Part shown: piece by piece, positions 38,728 to 50,586 of the stretch
How the letters are laid out: every line of letters starts with the position of its first letter
Position numbering within the stretch: the first letter of the stretch is position 1
DNA from: Mimachlamys varia
Taxonomy: Eukaryota; Mollusca; Bivalvia; Pectinida; Pectinidae
Direction: 5' to 3'
Length of the DNA: 64,000 nucleotides
Assembly (NCBI GenBank): GCA_947623455.1
Contig: OX392534.1
Location: 10,054,001-10,118,000 of the forward strand
Position numbers and translations under genes: made by a program
Notes under the pieces: generated by a model
Seen by the model: only the letters and a program-made list of their open reading frames with translations
The model's database searches: none
What the model was told of the DNA's origin: nothing

Positions 38728-41700
38728 AGCTTTCTCAGTATCATTGTGGCTAATTGTGTGTCAGATGATCAGGAAACATAGTTTTGTATCATTGTGGCTC
38801 CTTATGTGTCAAATGATCAGGAAACATAGTTTTGTATCATTGTGGCTCCTTGTGTGTCAAATGATCAGGAAACATAGTTTTGTATCATTGTGGCTCCTTG
38901 TGTGTCAGATGATCAGGAAACATAGTTTTGTATCATTGTGGCTCCTTGTGTGTCAGATGATCAGGAAACATAGTTTTGTATCATTGTGGCTCCTTATGTG
39001 TCAAATGATCAGGAAACATAGTTTTGTATCATTGTGGCTCCTTGTGTGTCAGATGATCAGGAAACATAGTTTTGTATCATTGTGGCTCCTTGTGTGTCAG
39101 ATGATCAGGAAACATAGTTTTGTGTCATTGTGGCTCCTTATGTGTCAAATGATCAGGAAACATAGTTTTGTATCATTGTGGCTCCTTGTGTGTCAAATGA
39201 TCAGGAAACATAGTTTTGTATCATTGTGGCTCCTTGTGTGTCAAATGATCAGGAAACATAGTTTTGTGTCATTGTGGCTCCTTGTGTGTCAAATGATCAG
39301 GAAACATAGTTTTGTGTCATTGTGGCTCCTTATGTGTCAAATGATCAGGAAACATAGTTTTGTATCATTGTGGCTCCTTGTGTGTCAAATGATCAGGAAA
39401 CATAGTTTTGTATCATTGTGGCTCCTTGTGTGTCAAATGATCAGGAAACATAGTTTTGTATCATTGTGGCTCCTTATGTGTCAGATGATCAGGAAACATA
39501 GTTTTGTATCATTGTGGCTCCTTGTGTGTCAGATGATCAGGAAACATAGTTTTGTATCATTGTGGCTAATTGTGTGTCAGATGATCAGGAAACATAGTTT
39601 TGTGTCATTGTGGCTCCTTATGTGTCAGATGATCAGGAAACATAGTTTTGTATCATTGTGGCTAATTGTGTGTCAGATGATCAGGAAACATAGTTTTGTG
39701 TCATTGTGGCTCCTTGTGTGTCAAATGATCAGGAAACATAGTTTTGTGTCATTGTGGCTCCTTATGTGTCAGATGATCAGGAAACATAGTTTTGTATCAT
39801 TGTGGCTCCTTATGTGTCAAATGTTCAGGAAACATAGTTTTGTGTCATTGTGGCTCCTTGTGTGTCAGATGATCAGGAAACATAGTTTTGTATCATTGTG
39901 GCTCCTTGTGTGTCAAATGATCAGGAAACATAGTTTTGTGTCATTGTGGCTCCTTATGTGTCAAATGATCAGGAAACATAGTTTTGTGTCATTGTGCCTC
40001 CTTATGTGTCAAATGATCAGGAAACATAGTTTTGTGTCATTGTGGCTCCTTATGTGTCAGATGATCAGGAAACATAGTTTTGTGTCATTGTGGCTCCTTA
40101 TGTGTCAAATGATCAGGAAACATAGTTTTGTGTCATTGTGCCTCCTTATGTGTCAAATGATCAGGAAACATAGTTTTGTGTCATTGTGGCTCCTTATGTG
40201 TCAGATGATCAGGAAACATAGTTTTGTATCATTGTGGCTCCTTATGTGTCAAATGATCAGGAAACATAGTTTTGTGTCATTGTGGCTCCTTATGTGTCAA
40301 ATGATCAGGAAACATAGTTTTGTGTCATTGTGGCTCCTTATGTGTCAGATGATCAGGAAACATAGTTTTGTGTCATTGTGGCTCCTTATGTGTCAAATGA
40401 TCAGGAAACATAGTTTTGTATCATTGTGGCTCCTTATGTGTCAAATGATCAGGAAACATAGTTTTGTATCATTGTGGCTCCTTATGTGTCAGATGATCAG
40501 GAAACATAGTTTTGTATCATTGTGGCTCCTTATGTGTCAAATGATCAGGAAACATAGTTTTGTATCATTGTGGCTCCTTGTGTGTCAGATGATCAGGAAA
40601 CATAGTTTTGTGTCATTGTGGCTCCTTGTGTGTCAAATGATCAGGAAACATAGTTTTGTGTCATTGTGGCTCCTTATGTGTCAAATGTTCAGGAAACATA
40701 GATTTGTGTCATTGTGGCTCCTTGTGTGTCAGATGATCAGGAAACATATTTTTGTGTCATTGTGGCTCCTTATGTGTCAAATGTTCAGGAAACATAGTTT
40801 TGTATCATTGTGGCTCCTTATGTGTCAAATGATCAGGAAACATAGTTTTGTGTCATTGTGGCTCCTTATGTGTCAAATGATCAGGAAACATAGTTTTGTG
40901 TCATTGTGGCTCCTTGTGTGTCAGATGATCAGGAAACATAGTTTTGTGTCATTGTGGCTCCTTATGTGTCAAATGATCAGGAAACATAGTTTTGTATCAT
41001 TGTGGTTCCTTATGTGTCAGATGATCAGGAAACATAGTTTTGTATCATTGTGGCTCCTTATGTGTCAAATGATCAGGAAACATAGTTTTGTATCATTGTG
41101 GCTCCTTGTGTGTCAGATGATCAGGAAACATAGTTTTGTGTCATTGTGGCTCCTATGTGTCAAATGATCAGGAAACATAGTTTTGTATCATTGTGACTCC
41201 TTGTGTGTCAGATGATCAGGAAACATAGTTTTGTATCATTGTGGCTCCTTATGTGTCAGATGATCAGGAAACATAGTTTTGTGTCATTGTGGCTCCTTAT
41301 GTGTCAAATGATCAGGAAACATAGTTTTGTGTCATTGTGGCTCCTTGTGTGTCAAATGATCAGGAAACATAGTTTTGTATCATTGTGGCTCCTTATGTGT
41401 CAGATGATCAGGAAACATAGTTTTGTATCATTGTGGCTCCTTATGTGTCAAATGATCAGGAAACATAGTTTTGTGTCATTGTGGCTCCTTGTGTGTCAAA
41501 TGATCAGGAAACATAGTTTTGTGTCATTGTGGCTCCTTATGTGTCAAATGATCAGGAAACATAGTTTTGTATCATTGTGGCTCCTTGTGTGTCAGATGAT
41601 CAGGAAACATAGTTTTGTGTCATTGTGGCTCCTTATGTGTCAAATGATCAGGAAACATAGTTTTGTGTCATTGTGGCTCCTTATGTGTCAGATGATCAGG

Positions 41701-43581
41701 AAACATAGTTTTGTGTCATTGTGGCTCCTTGTGTGTCAAATGATCAGGAAACATAGTTTTGTGTCATTGTGGCTCCTTGTGTGTCAAATGATCAGGAAAC
41801 ATAGTTTTGTGTCATTGTGGCTCCTTATGTGTCAAATGTTCAGGAAACATAGTTTTGTATCATTGTGGCTCCTTATGTGTCAAATGATCAGGAAACATAG
41901 TTTTGTGTCATTGTGGCTCCTTATGTGTCAGATGATCAGGAAACATAGTTTTGTATCATTGTGGCTCCTTGTGTGTCAGATGATCAGGAAACATAGTTTT
42001 GTATCATTGTGGCTCCTTGTGTGTCAGATGATCAGGAAACATAGTTTTGTGTCATTGTGGCTCCTTATGTGTCAAATGATCAGGAAACATAGTTTTGTAT
42101 CATTGTGGCTCCTTATGTGTCAAATGATCAGGAAACATAGTTTTGTATCATTGTGGCTCCTTGTGTGTCAAATGATCAGGAAACATAGTTTTGTATCATT
42201 GTGGCTCCTTATGTGTCAAATGATCAGGAAACATAGTTTTGTATCATTGTGGCTCCTTATGTGTCAAATGATCAGGAAACATAGTTTTGTGTCATTGTGG
42301 CTCCTTATGTGTCAAATGATCAGGAAACATAGTTTTGTGTCATTGTGGCTCCTTATGTGTCAGATGATCAGGAAACATAGTTTTGTATCATTGTGGCTCC
42401 TTGTGTGTCAGATGATCAGGAAACATAGTTTTGTATCATTGTGGCTCCTTGTGTGTCAGATGATCAGGAAACATAGTTTTGTATCATTGTGGCTCCTTGT
42501 GTGTCAGATGATCAGGAAACATAGTTTTGTATCATTGTGGCTCCTTATGTGTCAGATGATCAGGAAACATAGTTTTGTATCATTGTGGCTCCTTATGTGT
42601 CAAATGATCAGGAAACATAGTTTTGTATCATTGTGGCTCCTTGTGTGTCAAATGATCAGGAAACATAGTTTTGTATCATTGTGGCTCCTTGTGTGTCAAA
42701 TGATCAGGAAACATAGTTTTGTGTCATTGTGGCTCCTTATGTGTCAAATGATCAGGAAACATAGTTTTGTGTCATTGTGGCTCCTTTTGTGTCAGATGAT
42801 CAGGAAACATAGTTTTGTATCATTGTGGCTCCTTGTGTGTCAGATGATCAGGAAACATAGTTTTGTATCATTGTGGCTCCTTATGTGTCAGATGATCAGG
42901 AAACATAGTTTTGTATCATTGTGGCTAATTGTGTGTCAGATGATCAGGAAACATAGTTTTGTGTCATTGTGGCTAATTGTGTGTCAAATGATCAGGAAAC
43001 ATAGTTTTGTATCATTGTGGCTCCTTGTGTGTCAGATGATCAGGAAACATAGTTTTGTATCATTGTGGCTCCTTGTGTGTCAGATGATCAGGAAACATAG
43101 TTTTGTGTCATTGTGGCTCCTTGTGTGTCAAATGATCAGGAAACATAGTTTTGTATCATTGTGGCTCCTTGTGTGTCAGATGATCAGGAAACATAGTTTT
43201 GTGTCATTGTGGCTCCTTATGTGTCAAATGATCAGAAAACATAGTTTAGTGTCATTGTGGCTCCTATGTGTCAAATGATCAGGAAACATAGTTTTGTGTC
43301 ATTGTGGCTCCTTATGTGTCAAATGATCAGGAAACATAGTTTTGTATCATTGTGGCTCCTTGTGTGTCAAATGATCAGGAAACATAGTTTTGTATCATTG
43401 TGGCTCCTTGTGTGTCAAATGATCAGGAAACATAGTTTTGTATCATTGTGGCTCCTTGTGTGTCAAATGATCAGGAAACATAGTTTTGTATCATTGTGGC
43501 TCCTTGTGTGTCAAATGATCAGGAAACATAGTTTTGTGTCATTGTGGCTCCTTATGTGTCAAATGATCAGGAAACATAGTT
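38728..43581 (+). repeat. Large 48-bp minisatellite, ~101 copies, open in one frame
   Basis: The unit reads CATAGTTTTGTRTCATTGTG, GCTCCTTRTGTGTCARATGA, TCAGGAAA. Only a few positions vary (R above, an occasional CTAATT for CTCCTT, rare ATGTTC), and the variants are shuffled along the array. The unit is 16 codons, so one frame stays open as repeats of CQMIRKHSFVSLWLLV for 807, 691 and 127 codons, broken only by one-base deletions at about 41153 and 43265. No promoter, splice signal or unique flanking coding sequence supports translation. The openness follows from unit length and homogenisation, so I treat it as a repeat rather than a gene. Confidence 0.97.
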
Positions 43582-46500
43582 CTGTCATTCACTCCTGGAT
43601 GGTACATCCGGGATCCCATGAGATGCGTGCGCATCGTTAGCAGTCCATAGCGTGCTTTGTTAGCCATTGTGGTTAGTTGTTCGTCTGTGACACTGACCAA
43701 TAATTCATTCTTTTCACTATTTACACCTTCTCGTTTTCACTCAAGAGCCTCTCAAGAGTGTTGGTGTATATATTTTAGTTATTTATAAGCGATTTTAGTC
43801 GTTTACCCGGCCGTCTCGGCTGGTTTGTACGGTTTTTGCTCGAGGGCCTCCCTCGTTAGAGCAAAACTTTGGCGGGACTTATGGCCGCCATCTTGGCAAA
43901 ACAGAAAACGGGTTATAAAGAATTTGACTTTGTGGGAGAAATCCTGAACAATATGGAGCCTAAACCAACAAAAAAGGCCGACAAGACTTCCAGGAAGTCT
44001 AACAATGCTAAGGCTCACACAACTGCTGCCTCAGCAGTGCAAGCCACGACTAAAGAAGGGTCCAGCCCGACCCAAGCCAGTCCAATACTGACCAAACAAA
44101 AGGACGGGGAGAACAGTCAAGGTACTCCAACTATGTCACAGTCCGATTCATGTAGGAATCAGTTGCAGTTAGAGCAAAATTTCACTGGACAAAACCCTGT
44201 TCCAGGGCCGTCAACGGCTTTTCCGAATCCCTCGGCGGGCGCCGCCTTCAACCCCGCCATGATGGCGGATTTGTTTACAAACATGCATCAAATGATGCAG
44301 AATCAGATGGACATATTTCGAGATATGCGAGAGTCGGACAGACGGAGGTATGATAGTTATCAAGATGACGACATGAGTGTTGATCACGATATTCCGTCAG
44401 AATGTGATGATGATGACTCCTCGATGGATGTGTGCCAGCAAATCGACAATTTGTTACACGGGTCGGAATGTGACGCCACGGACGTAAGTGACGTGAACGC
44501 TAAAACGCAAACAGGAGAGAGTTCTTCTGATAAAACTGACGAACGTGACGAATTACCCGAATGTATGCGGGAATTGGCCCAAGAACTGTCTCAGTCATCT
44601 GCGACAGGTCCAGAACTCGCCAATGAAAAATTGGCACAGCTTTTAACCGACATGCTGTCGAAAAGAATGCCTGAGGACAAAATCAAAGAGGTAATGGACA
44701 AAAATCCTCGTCCCATCAACATGGAGTTCCTCCAGGCACCTAAAACTAATGTCGAGGTTTGGAAAAACTAAAACACGACACTAAGAGTCGGGACCTGCGC
44801 ATGCAGAAAACTCAGGAGAAATTGCTGAAAGGGTTAGTTCCCTTGGCCCGCACTCTCCATACTCTCACAACACTGCGGAAGACAGTGACAGACGATAAGA
44901 CTAAGGAAATTGTCGAAAGTGTGTTGAAGGCCAACATCGACAGTTTCATGCTAGTGAGCAGCGTCTCGCAAGACCTGAGTCAGAGAAGGAGAGACTTCAT
45001 AAAGCCTGACCTAAACAATCAGTTTACGTCTCTATGCTCAGCAAACAATCCCGTGACATCACAGCTGTTTGGAGACGACTTGTCCAAGTCAATGAAAGAA
45101 ATCAGCGAGACCAACAAAGTGGCATATCAAGTCTCGCATTCGGGACACGGCCACAGAGGAGCCTTTAGATACCCCGCTAGAGGGAGAGGCCGTGGGCGGT
45201 TTCAGCCATACCACCAGTACAATGACTTCGGGAGTAGACCGTATTATGGCCATGGCCAAAAATATTACCAGGGCCACACACAAGGGCATGGTGGTCATGC
45301 TAAACAAAACATGGGTGGCCCCGGACAAAAATACAAAAAGTCAAAAAACTTCAAAATGGGGCAGGAACGGAAATAACCAGACCATCCATCATGCCCCATA
45401 CAGCCACTTTTCCAGTATCTGAGGTAAGTGATTGTGCATGGAACAGGTTTTTAACTTGTATAAAATCAGAATTGACTGAAAAAGTCAAATCTTTTACTGC
45501 AGGTAATGTGAGCAAGTTTCATGATTATTGGAAGACACTCACGTCTGATTTTGTAATCCTCCAAAATATTCGAGGTGTGAAAATAGAATTTTTTCAGGAA
45601 CCTTGTAATAACCAGTGTTATCCATCATCACAGAGCAAGCAGTACAAATTTCATGACAAAGAAAAAGACATCATTCATACAGAAATTACAAAATTACTTG
45701 AAAAACAAGTACTCATTGAAGTAAAACCATCCACAGAAAATGTTTTGTCAAACATATTCATTCGACCCAAAAAAGATGGGTCTTCAAGATTGATACTAAA
45801 TTTAAAAAATGTAAATGACTCTGTTGTTTACCGCCATTTCAAAATGGATACACTGCAAAGTGCTCTTCACCTCGTTACACCTGGTTGTTACATGGCCTCG
45901 ATAGACTGGAAAGATGCATATTACTCCATTCCAGTTCATGAAGATTTCCAAAAAGTTCTATGTTTCCAATTTGAAGGCCACACTTATCGCTACAGAGCTT
46001 TACCAAATGGGCTGTCCTCTGCTCCTAGGATATTTACCAAAGTTACAAAACCATTTTTTGCGCTATTGCGTAAACTGGGTTACCGTAATGCCTCGTACAT
46101 TGATGATTCATTGCTAGTAGGGGACACCATACAAGAGTGCAGAGAAAATGTTATGAACACAGTTTATCTGTCCAACTTAACTGGATTCACTGTACATCCT
46201 GACAAATCAGTCTTTGTACCTACACAAGAAATTGAATACTTGGGATTTGTTTTGAATTCAGTACACATGACTGTCCGCCTAACTGAAAGAAAGAGAGATA
46301 AAATACATAGCATATGTAAAACATTAATTGGGGGCAAAGAACATACCATACAGACGGTAGCTCAGTGTATTGGGATATTGGTGTCAAGTTTCCCAGGTGT
46401 ACAGTTTGGGCCATTACACTATAGGGCACTCGAAGCCGATAAAATTCTTGCTCTTAAGGAAGCCCATGGGGATTATATGGCAATTATGTCTTTATCGCCT

Positions 46501-47422
46501 GAAAGTATTTCAGACCTAAAATGGTGGTCTAACAATGTGTTTAAAGCCTTTAACCCAATTTCACATGGTACCCCATCAGTCATCCTTACTTCTGATGCTT
46601 CCAAAAAGGGGTGGGGTGGAGCCTTGTTTGATACTACAGGGAAGGTACAAGTCACAGCAGGGGGTCGATGGTCCCAGGATGAAAGCCAGGATCATATAAA
46701 TTTCCTTGAACTGAAAGCAGCATGGTTCACATGTCAGGCATTATGTAAAGGGATAAATCATGCACATGTCAGATTGAACATTGATAATACTACAGCTATT
46801 GCCTACATTTCCCACATGGGAGGTAAAACTAAAGCTTGTAATGATTTGGCTAGAAGTCTATGGAACTGGGCCATTAGTAGGGATATATGGTTATCGGCAG
46901 CCCATATTCCTGGTTGTGAAAATGTCGAGGCTGATACAGAGAGTAGACTAGAACATGAGAATACAGAGTGGAAGTTGAACTCCAACATATTCCAGGTCTT
47001 AGTGTCAATATGGGGTAGTCCAAAAACTGATTTATTTGCATCCAGACTCAATGCTCAACTTGGACAGTATGTGTCATGGAAACCAGACCCTTTTGCATGT
47101 GCTGTTGATGCTTTTACTCAAACATGGAACACATATAGTTTTATTTTCCCCCCATTCTCTTTGTTGGGAAAAATAATACATAAAATTTGTGAAGATAAGA
47201 CCGAAGCTATTCTTATAGCACCTATGTGGTCTACACAGCCTTGGTATTCACATATTCTTAACTGTATCATTGATTGTGTGTTTATTTTACCTAGGGCAGA
47301 CAGGATCCTCACTCATCCCTACAAGGAAGCGACCAATCTCCCAAAGATGACGTTGATGGCATGTCGGGTTTCAGGCAATCCATACAGAACTTTGAAATAT
47401 CGACAGATGCTGAAGAAATCCT
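43582..47422 (+). mobile_element. DIRS-type retrotransposon fragment inserted in the 48-bp array
   Basis: The 48-bp array stops at CATAGTT (43581) and resumes at GTTTTGTATC (47423), so 3.8 kb interrupt one unit. Inside are a leader of about 300 bp, a gag-like ORF split by a frameshift, and an ORF for reverse transcriptase plus RNase H of the DIRS type. The tyrosine recombinase that should follow is absent, as are recognisable terminal repeats, so the copy is 3'-truncated and non-autonomous. There is no clear target-site duplication, as expected for DIRS elements; a shared GTT at the junctions may be microhomology. The left boundary is uncertain by about 15 bp because the first element bases resemble a diverged array unit. 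Confidence 0.85.
43881..45376 (+). pseudogene. Gag-like ORF of the DIRS element, frameshifted
   Basis: ATG at 43881 opens about 296 codons ending at 44771. A second frame, open from 44759 to the stop at 45376, continues the same type of protein. A one-base loss in or beside the A run at 44763-44767 would explain the switch. The first part is polar, with Lys-rich, Gln-rich and strongly acidic DDD/DDDD stretches. The second part has a helical charged segment and then a Gly-Arg-His-Tyr-rich tail (GRGRGRF and many HG pairs), typical of nucleic-acid-binding gag tails in this group. The retrotransposase ORF starts 14 bases after its stop. A programmed frameshift is possible but no obvious slippery site plus structure was seen. 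Confidence 0.7.
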
Positions 47423-47646
47423 GTTTTGTATCATTGTGGCTCCTTATGTGTCAAATGATCAGGAAACATAGTTTTGTATCATTGTGGCTCCTTGTGTGTC
47501 AGATGATCAGGAAACATAGTTTTGTGTCATTGTGGCTCCTTGTGTGTCAAATGATCAGGAAACATAGTTTTGTGTTTCACATGATCAAGAAATCAAATTA
47601 CACGTCACATGATCATGAAGTAGCCTCTGTGTGCCCTTTTCAGTAA
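45391..47646 (+). CDS. DIRS-type reverse transcriptase / RNase H, reading into the minisatellite
   Basis: A 751-codon ORF. The reverse transcriptase spans residues ~90-290, with the first catalytic Asp in SIDWKDAY (D172), LPNGLSSAP at ~204-212 and the active-site box YIDD at 236-239. RNase H spans ~396-520, with the acidic tetrad D402, E440 (FLELKAAW), D465 and D515. The segment TDLFASRLNAQLGQYVSWKP (547-566) is typical of the DIRS/Ngaro lineage and sets it apart from LTR and LINE polymerases. From about residue 678 the frame runs without a stop into three 48-bp array units and ends at 47646, replacing the expected recombinase region. Enzyme motifs look intact. Transcription of this copy is unknown. 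Confidence 0.85.
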   Translation: MPHTATFPVSEVSDCAWNRFLTCIKSELTEKVKSFTAGNVSKFHDYWKTLTSDFVILQNIRGVKIEFFQEPCNNQCYPSSQSKQYKFHDKEKDIIHTEITKLLEKQVLIEVKPSTENVLSNIFIRPKKDGSSRLILNLKNVNDSVVYRHFKMDTLQSALHLVTPGCYMASIDWKDAYYSIPVHEDFQKVLCFQFEGHTYRYRALPNGLSSAPRIFTKVTKPFFALLRKLGYRNASYIDDSLLVGDTIQECRENVMNTVYLSNLTGFTVHPDKSVFVPTQEIEYLGFVLNSVHMTVRLTERKRDKIHSICKTLIGGKEHTIQTVAQCIGILVSSFPGVQFGPLHYRALEADKILALKEAHGDYMAIMSLSPESISDLKWWSNNVFKAFNPISHGTPSVILTSDASKKGWGGALFDTTGKVQVTAGGRWSQDESQDHINFLELKAAWFTCQALCKGINHAHVRLNIDNTTAIAYISHMGGKTKACNDLARSLWNWAISRDIWLSAAHIPGCENVEADTESRLEHENTEWKLNSNIFQVLVSIWGSPKTDLFASRLNAQLGQYVSWKPDPFACAVDAFTQTWNTYSFIFPPFSLLGKIIHKICEDKTEAILIAPMWSTQPWYSHILNCIIDCVFILPRADRILTHPYKEATNLPKMTLMACRVSGNPYRTLKYRQMLKKSCFVSLWLLMCQMIRKHSFVSLWLLVCQMIRKHSFVSLWLLVCQMIRKHSFVFHMIKKSNYTSHDHEVASVCPFQ
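47423..47573 (+). repeat. Right-hand remnant of the 48-bp array, ~3 copies
   Basis: Three units identical in type and phase to those left of the retroelement, followed by two degenerate pieces (CACATGATCAAGAAATC, CACATGATCATGAA) to about 47620. This shows that the element inserted into a pre-existing array near its right edge. Confidence 0.93.
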
Positions 47647-47649
47647 ATT

Positions 47650-48390
47650 ACAAGAGGTAGGAGAGCTTTGTTTTAAGATCTGCCCTCTGTTGAGTCACCA
47701 AAGGGTTAAACCTAAGTACTGGAGGATTTCTACACTAAGTGAGAGTTATATGTCGGATGATTGTCAATAGAGAGAATCTCCTGAACAAGACAGCTTACTT
47801 GTATCAGATAAAAGTACTGGGACTAACAAAGCGGAACACAACCCTTCAATGTCACTAGGTTATCAGCAGTACACATGACTTCACATTCAAAATTGTAAAG
47901 TTTGCAAATATCTTGGATACTGTGTATTTCTCCCACATACACACAATGTGATATTAAATACATGTGTTCCCTCTCTGAGCAATCGTATGGGAAAATGTTG
48001 GTCTCCTCCTCAGGATGGTAGGTGTGTCCTTGTCTTACACTTGGATTGTGATTAGAAGGTTCCCAAATTATTACAATTGTAAAAATAATTCCTTAAGTTG
48101 GGAGATCTCAATCCTATATAGGGAAGACTATTCTATGTTGCCAAGCAATGCAAGTGAAGCCTCATTCAGATCTTAATTAGCATTTTGAATGCTTTTTGGT
48201 TTAGATCTGTCTTCGCACCCAGAAGGTGCTGAAAGGACAGTTTGATGTCCTTTAATGAAAATTAATAATGTTTCCATGTTAAATGAAGGGAGACATATTG
48301 TATCAGTACATTCTTGTCCAGACCCTAACTTTCAAACTGTTATTAAGAAATCTTGATATGAAATATACTTGCACTGTCATTAGGTCATTG
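47650..48390. other. Non-coding intronic stretch
   Basis: No feature recognised. It lies in the putative 16.9-kb intron before the first ALAS coding exon. Confidence 0.4.
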
Positions 48391-48395
48391 TGACC

Positions 48396-48605
48396 TTGAC
48401 GCCGCGATGGACAAGTGGTTAAGGTATACGTATCCCGACATTCTACCTCTAGCCCTTCACCTCTGGGTTTCGAGTTCAAATCCCATGTGGGGCAGTTGCC
48501 AGGTACTGACTGTAGGTCGGTGGTTTTGCTCCGGGTACTCTGGTTTTCCTCCACCTCCACAACTTGGCACATCCTTAAATGACCCTGGCTGTTATAGGAC
48601 ATAAT
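48396..48605 (+). mobile_element. tRNA-derived SINE
   Basis: The 5' part resembles a tRNA: GCCGCGATGGACAAGTGG (A-box-like) and GGGTTTCGAGTTCAAATCCC (B-box-like) about 50 bp later. A central domain follows, with GGTCGGTGGTTTTGCTCCGG and GTACTCTGGTTTTCCTCCACC, then CCTTAAATGACCCTGGCTG and an A-rich AAATAAATCAAATAAA tail. This layout and central domain are those of SINEs frequent in molluscs (from memory). It is a transposable copy, not a functional tRNA gene. Confidence 0.8.
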
Positions 48606-48619
48606 ACAAAATAAATCAA

Positions 48620-49440
48620 ATAAACATCAATTATGTGCAAATTTTCAGGAACTTCTTGTTCTTGCTATAGCTCACTAAAGTAAATCATCTCTTATGGTAT
48701 CACAATCAGGTAGATTTTCAGATTTTATGAAAACTTAACAAAACAAAACATTGAAATGACTGTTGACCAATCCAACTAAGGCAATTTCATTGCCATAAAG
48801 ACTTTCTCTGCTCTCGCCATTCGTTACTTACCACTAGTTTAAAACTTTTTCACTTGCATTTTCATGTCATATGTTTTTTAAAAAATCTCAGTAGGAGAAA
48901 CTAAATCAGTTTGGTATGAGGGATATATACACTGTTATTTTGGTAGTCGTGGTTTTGGCCAAAAATAAAATCCTAGGGAACTTTTTTCTGACCTTTTCTC
49001 TACCTACATCATAACTATTTATGGCCTGGTGGTACTTTATTTCTTTGAGTTTCAGTTCAGATACTTTAACATCCTGTTTATCTAGAAGTTTGTCACGAAC
49101 CTAACCACTTCAGTAGGAAAGGTTTTTCCAGTATGAAACAAGAGAAAGATCTACAGACTTTTAATGTGTTTGTTTGAGCTTGGATTGGCTGAAAAGGACA
49201 AAAAATTGTAAATCACTGTTAGGGTATGATATTATTAGGTTGTGAAAAAGTGTTCTGTAACTTCACAACAAACATCCCAGACGTACATAACAATCGTGAT
49301 TTACCTGGGAAACGCTCATGTATGTACTTGATCAGCTTTACTGCTAGCTTTACGGGTAAACAGGAACTACTCGACTGAGGCAGTATACATTAACAACTAT
49401 TGTGAGATAAGGTGAATATTTACAATATTGCTTGTGCATT
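48620..49440. other. Non-coding intronic stretch
   Basis: Nothing recognised. Confidence 0.4.
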
Positions 49441-49442
49441 CA

Positions 49443-49615
49443 GGCGTAAGTAATATTTAAGGACTGTATCAAATACAAAAAAAATAGCTACCAAATTTGT
49501 CATTAAAGTATATATACACATGTCTAAAGGCGTAAGTAATATTTAAGGACTGTATCAAATAAAAAAAACAAACTACCAAATTTGTCTTTAAAGTATATAT
49601 ACACACGTCTAAAGA
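49443..49615. repeat. 86-bp direct duplication
   Basis: Two adjacent copies starting GGCGTAAGTAATATTTAAGG at 49443 and 49529. They differ by a few bases and by A-run length. Confidence 0.88.
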
Positions 49616-50061
49616 GTCCTACTGTTTATAAGTAAACATTTCCTACAAGTTGAACAAAAAGGAGTAGCCCTAGAATGCATCAATCGTTAATTATTATGTG
49701 AAAACTGTGGTGTAAAGTAGCAGTGTGATGAATATATGACTAACAGGACATTGGTATCAGTAGATATCGCCATTTCATATTACTCAAGGTTGAAGATAGA
49801 AAATAGTTGTTTGGGTGATTATATATGATCATTCATTTGAAACATAATCAGCACTATACATTGCATACATTGTAGCAGCTTAAGTATCTTTGGGAAGATA
49901 TTTATTCAAATCTCTATATAAGTTTGGGCAAATAAATGTACATAATACCCGGGTATATAAGTCTTCTTGTCAATGATTGAGTTTTTGTGGAGTTGAGTTT
50001 TTAATGTAAATGATCCACTTAGTCAACATTGGCCTTGTAATATAACACAGAGTTGTATTTG

Positions 50062-50110
50062 GTTAGGTTTAACATCCTGTTAACAGCTAAGGTCATTTAT
50101 AGGACGGTTG
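50062..50110 (-). mobile_element. SINE tail fragment, reversed
   Basis: GGTTTAACATCCTGTTAACA, then GCTAAGGTCATTTATAGGACG, is the reverse complement of the 3' part of the SINE family at 48396-48605 (compare GACCCTGGCTGTTATAGGA there). Only the tail is present. Confidence 0.55.
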
Positions 50111-50586
50111 CGTCTGGACCAGCTGGCTGTCACCGGGCTGATCATTGGACCAATACTTTGATTAGTGATGAAGTACAGAAGGTTCTAGGTAATCATTAGT
50201 GTCACATCTAATGAACCACTATATTTGTACAGTTCCGGTAAATAATTACTGATCTTGCTGCGGACATGATTCAGATCTTTGTTGTCATGGTAACAAGAAT
50301 AACACATACGATCATGGCTCATTTGCCGAGCAGCGGCTTTAGCTCTTTAGAAAGTTGAGTTCAAAGCCAGTGGTTAATTTGATTACGTACAGGAAAATTT
50401 TAAGTATAATGTGAGTACTTGGTAAATGAGTGCTGGGTTTTTGGCCTGGTATTTCAGTGAGGCAACACTCTAAAGCCAGTATAAGGTCAACCATACTACA
50501 AGGAGGCAATATCACTAACATGGCGTTATGTTTAGATAAATAGCCAATGGCTACTTGTATCATAATTGAAGACTTTGCCTTTTCAG

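Noticed and set aside
38728..43581. CRISPR array
   Set aside because: Units are contiguous, with no unique spacers, in a eukaryotic context.
38744..43640. Three long open frames encoding 16-residue repeats as genuine protein genes
   Set aside because: The frame is open only because a homogenised 48-bp unit lacks a stop in that frame; no unique coding flank, promoter or splice evidence. Kept as a repeat and a finding.
48407..48500. Functional tRNA gene
   Set aside because: Box-like motifs are followed by a SINE central domain and A-rich tail, and a clover-leaf with an acceptor stem cannot be drawn.
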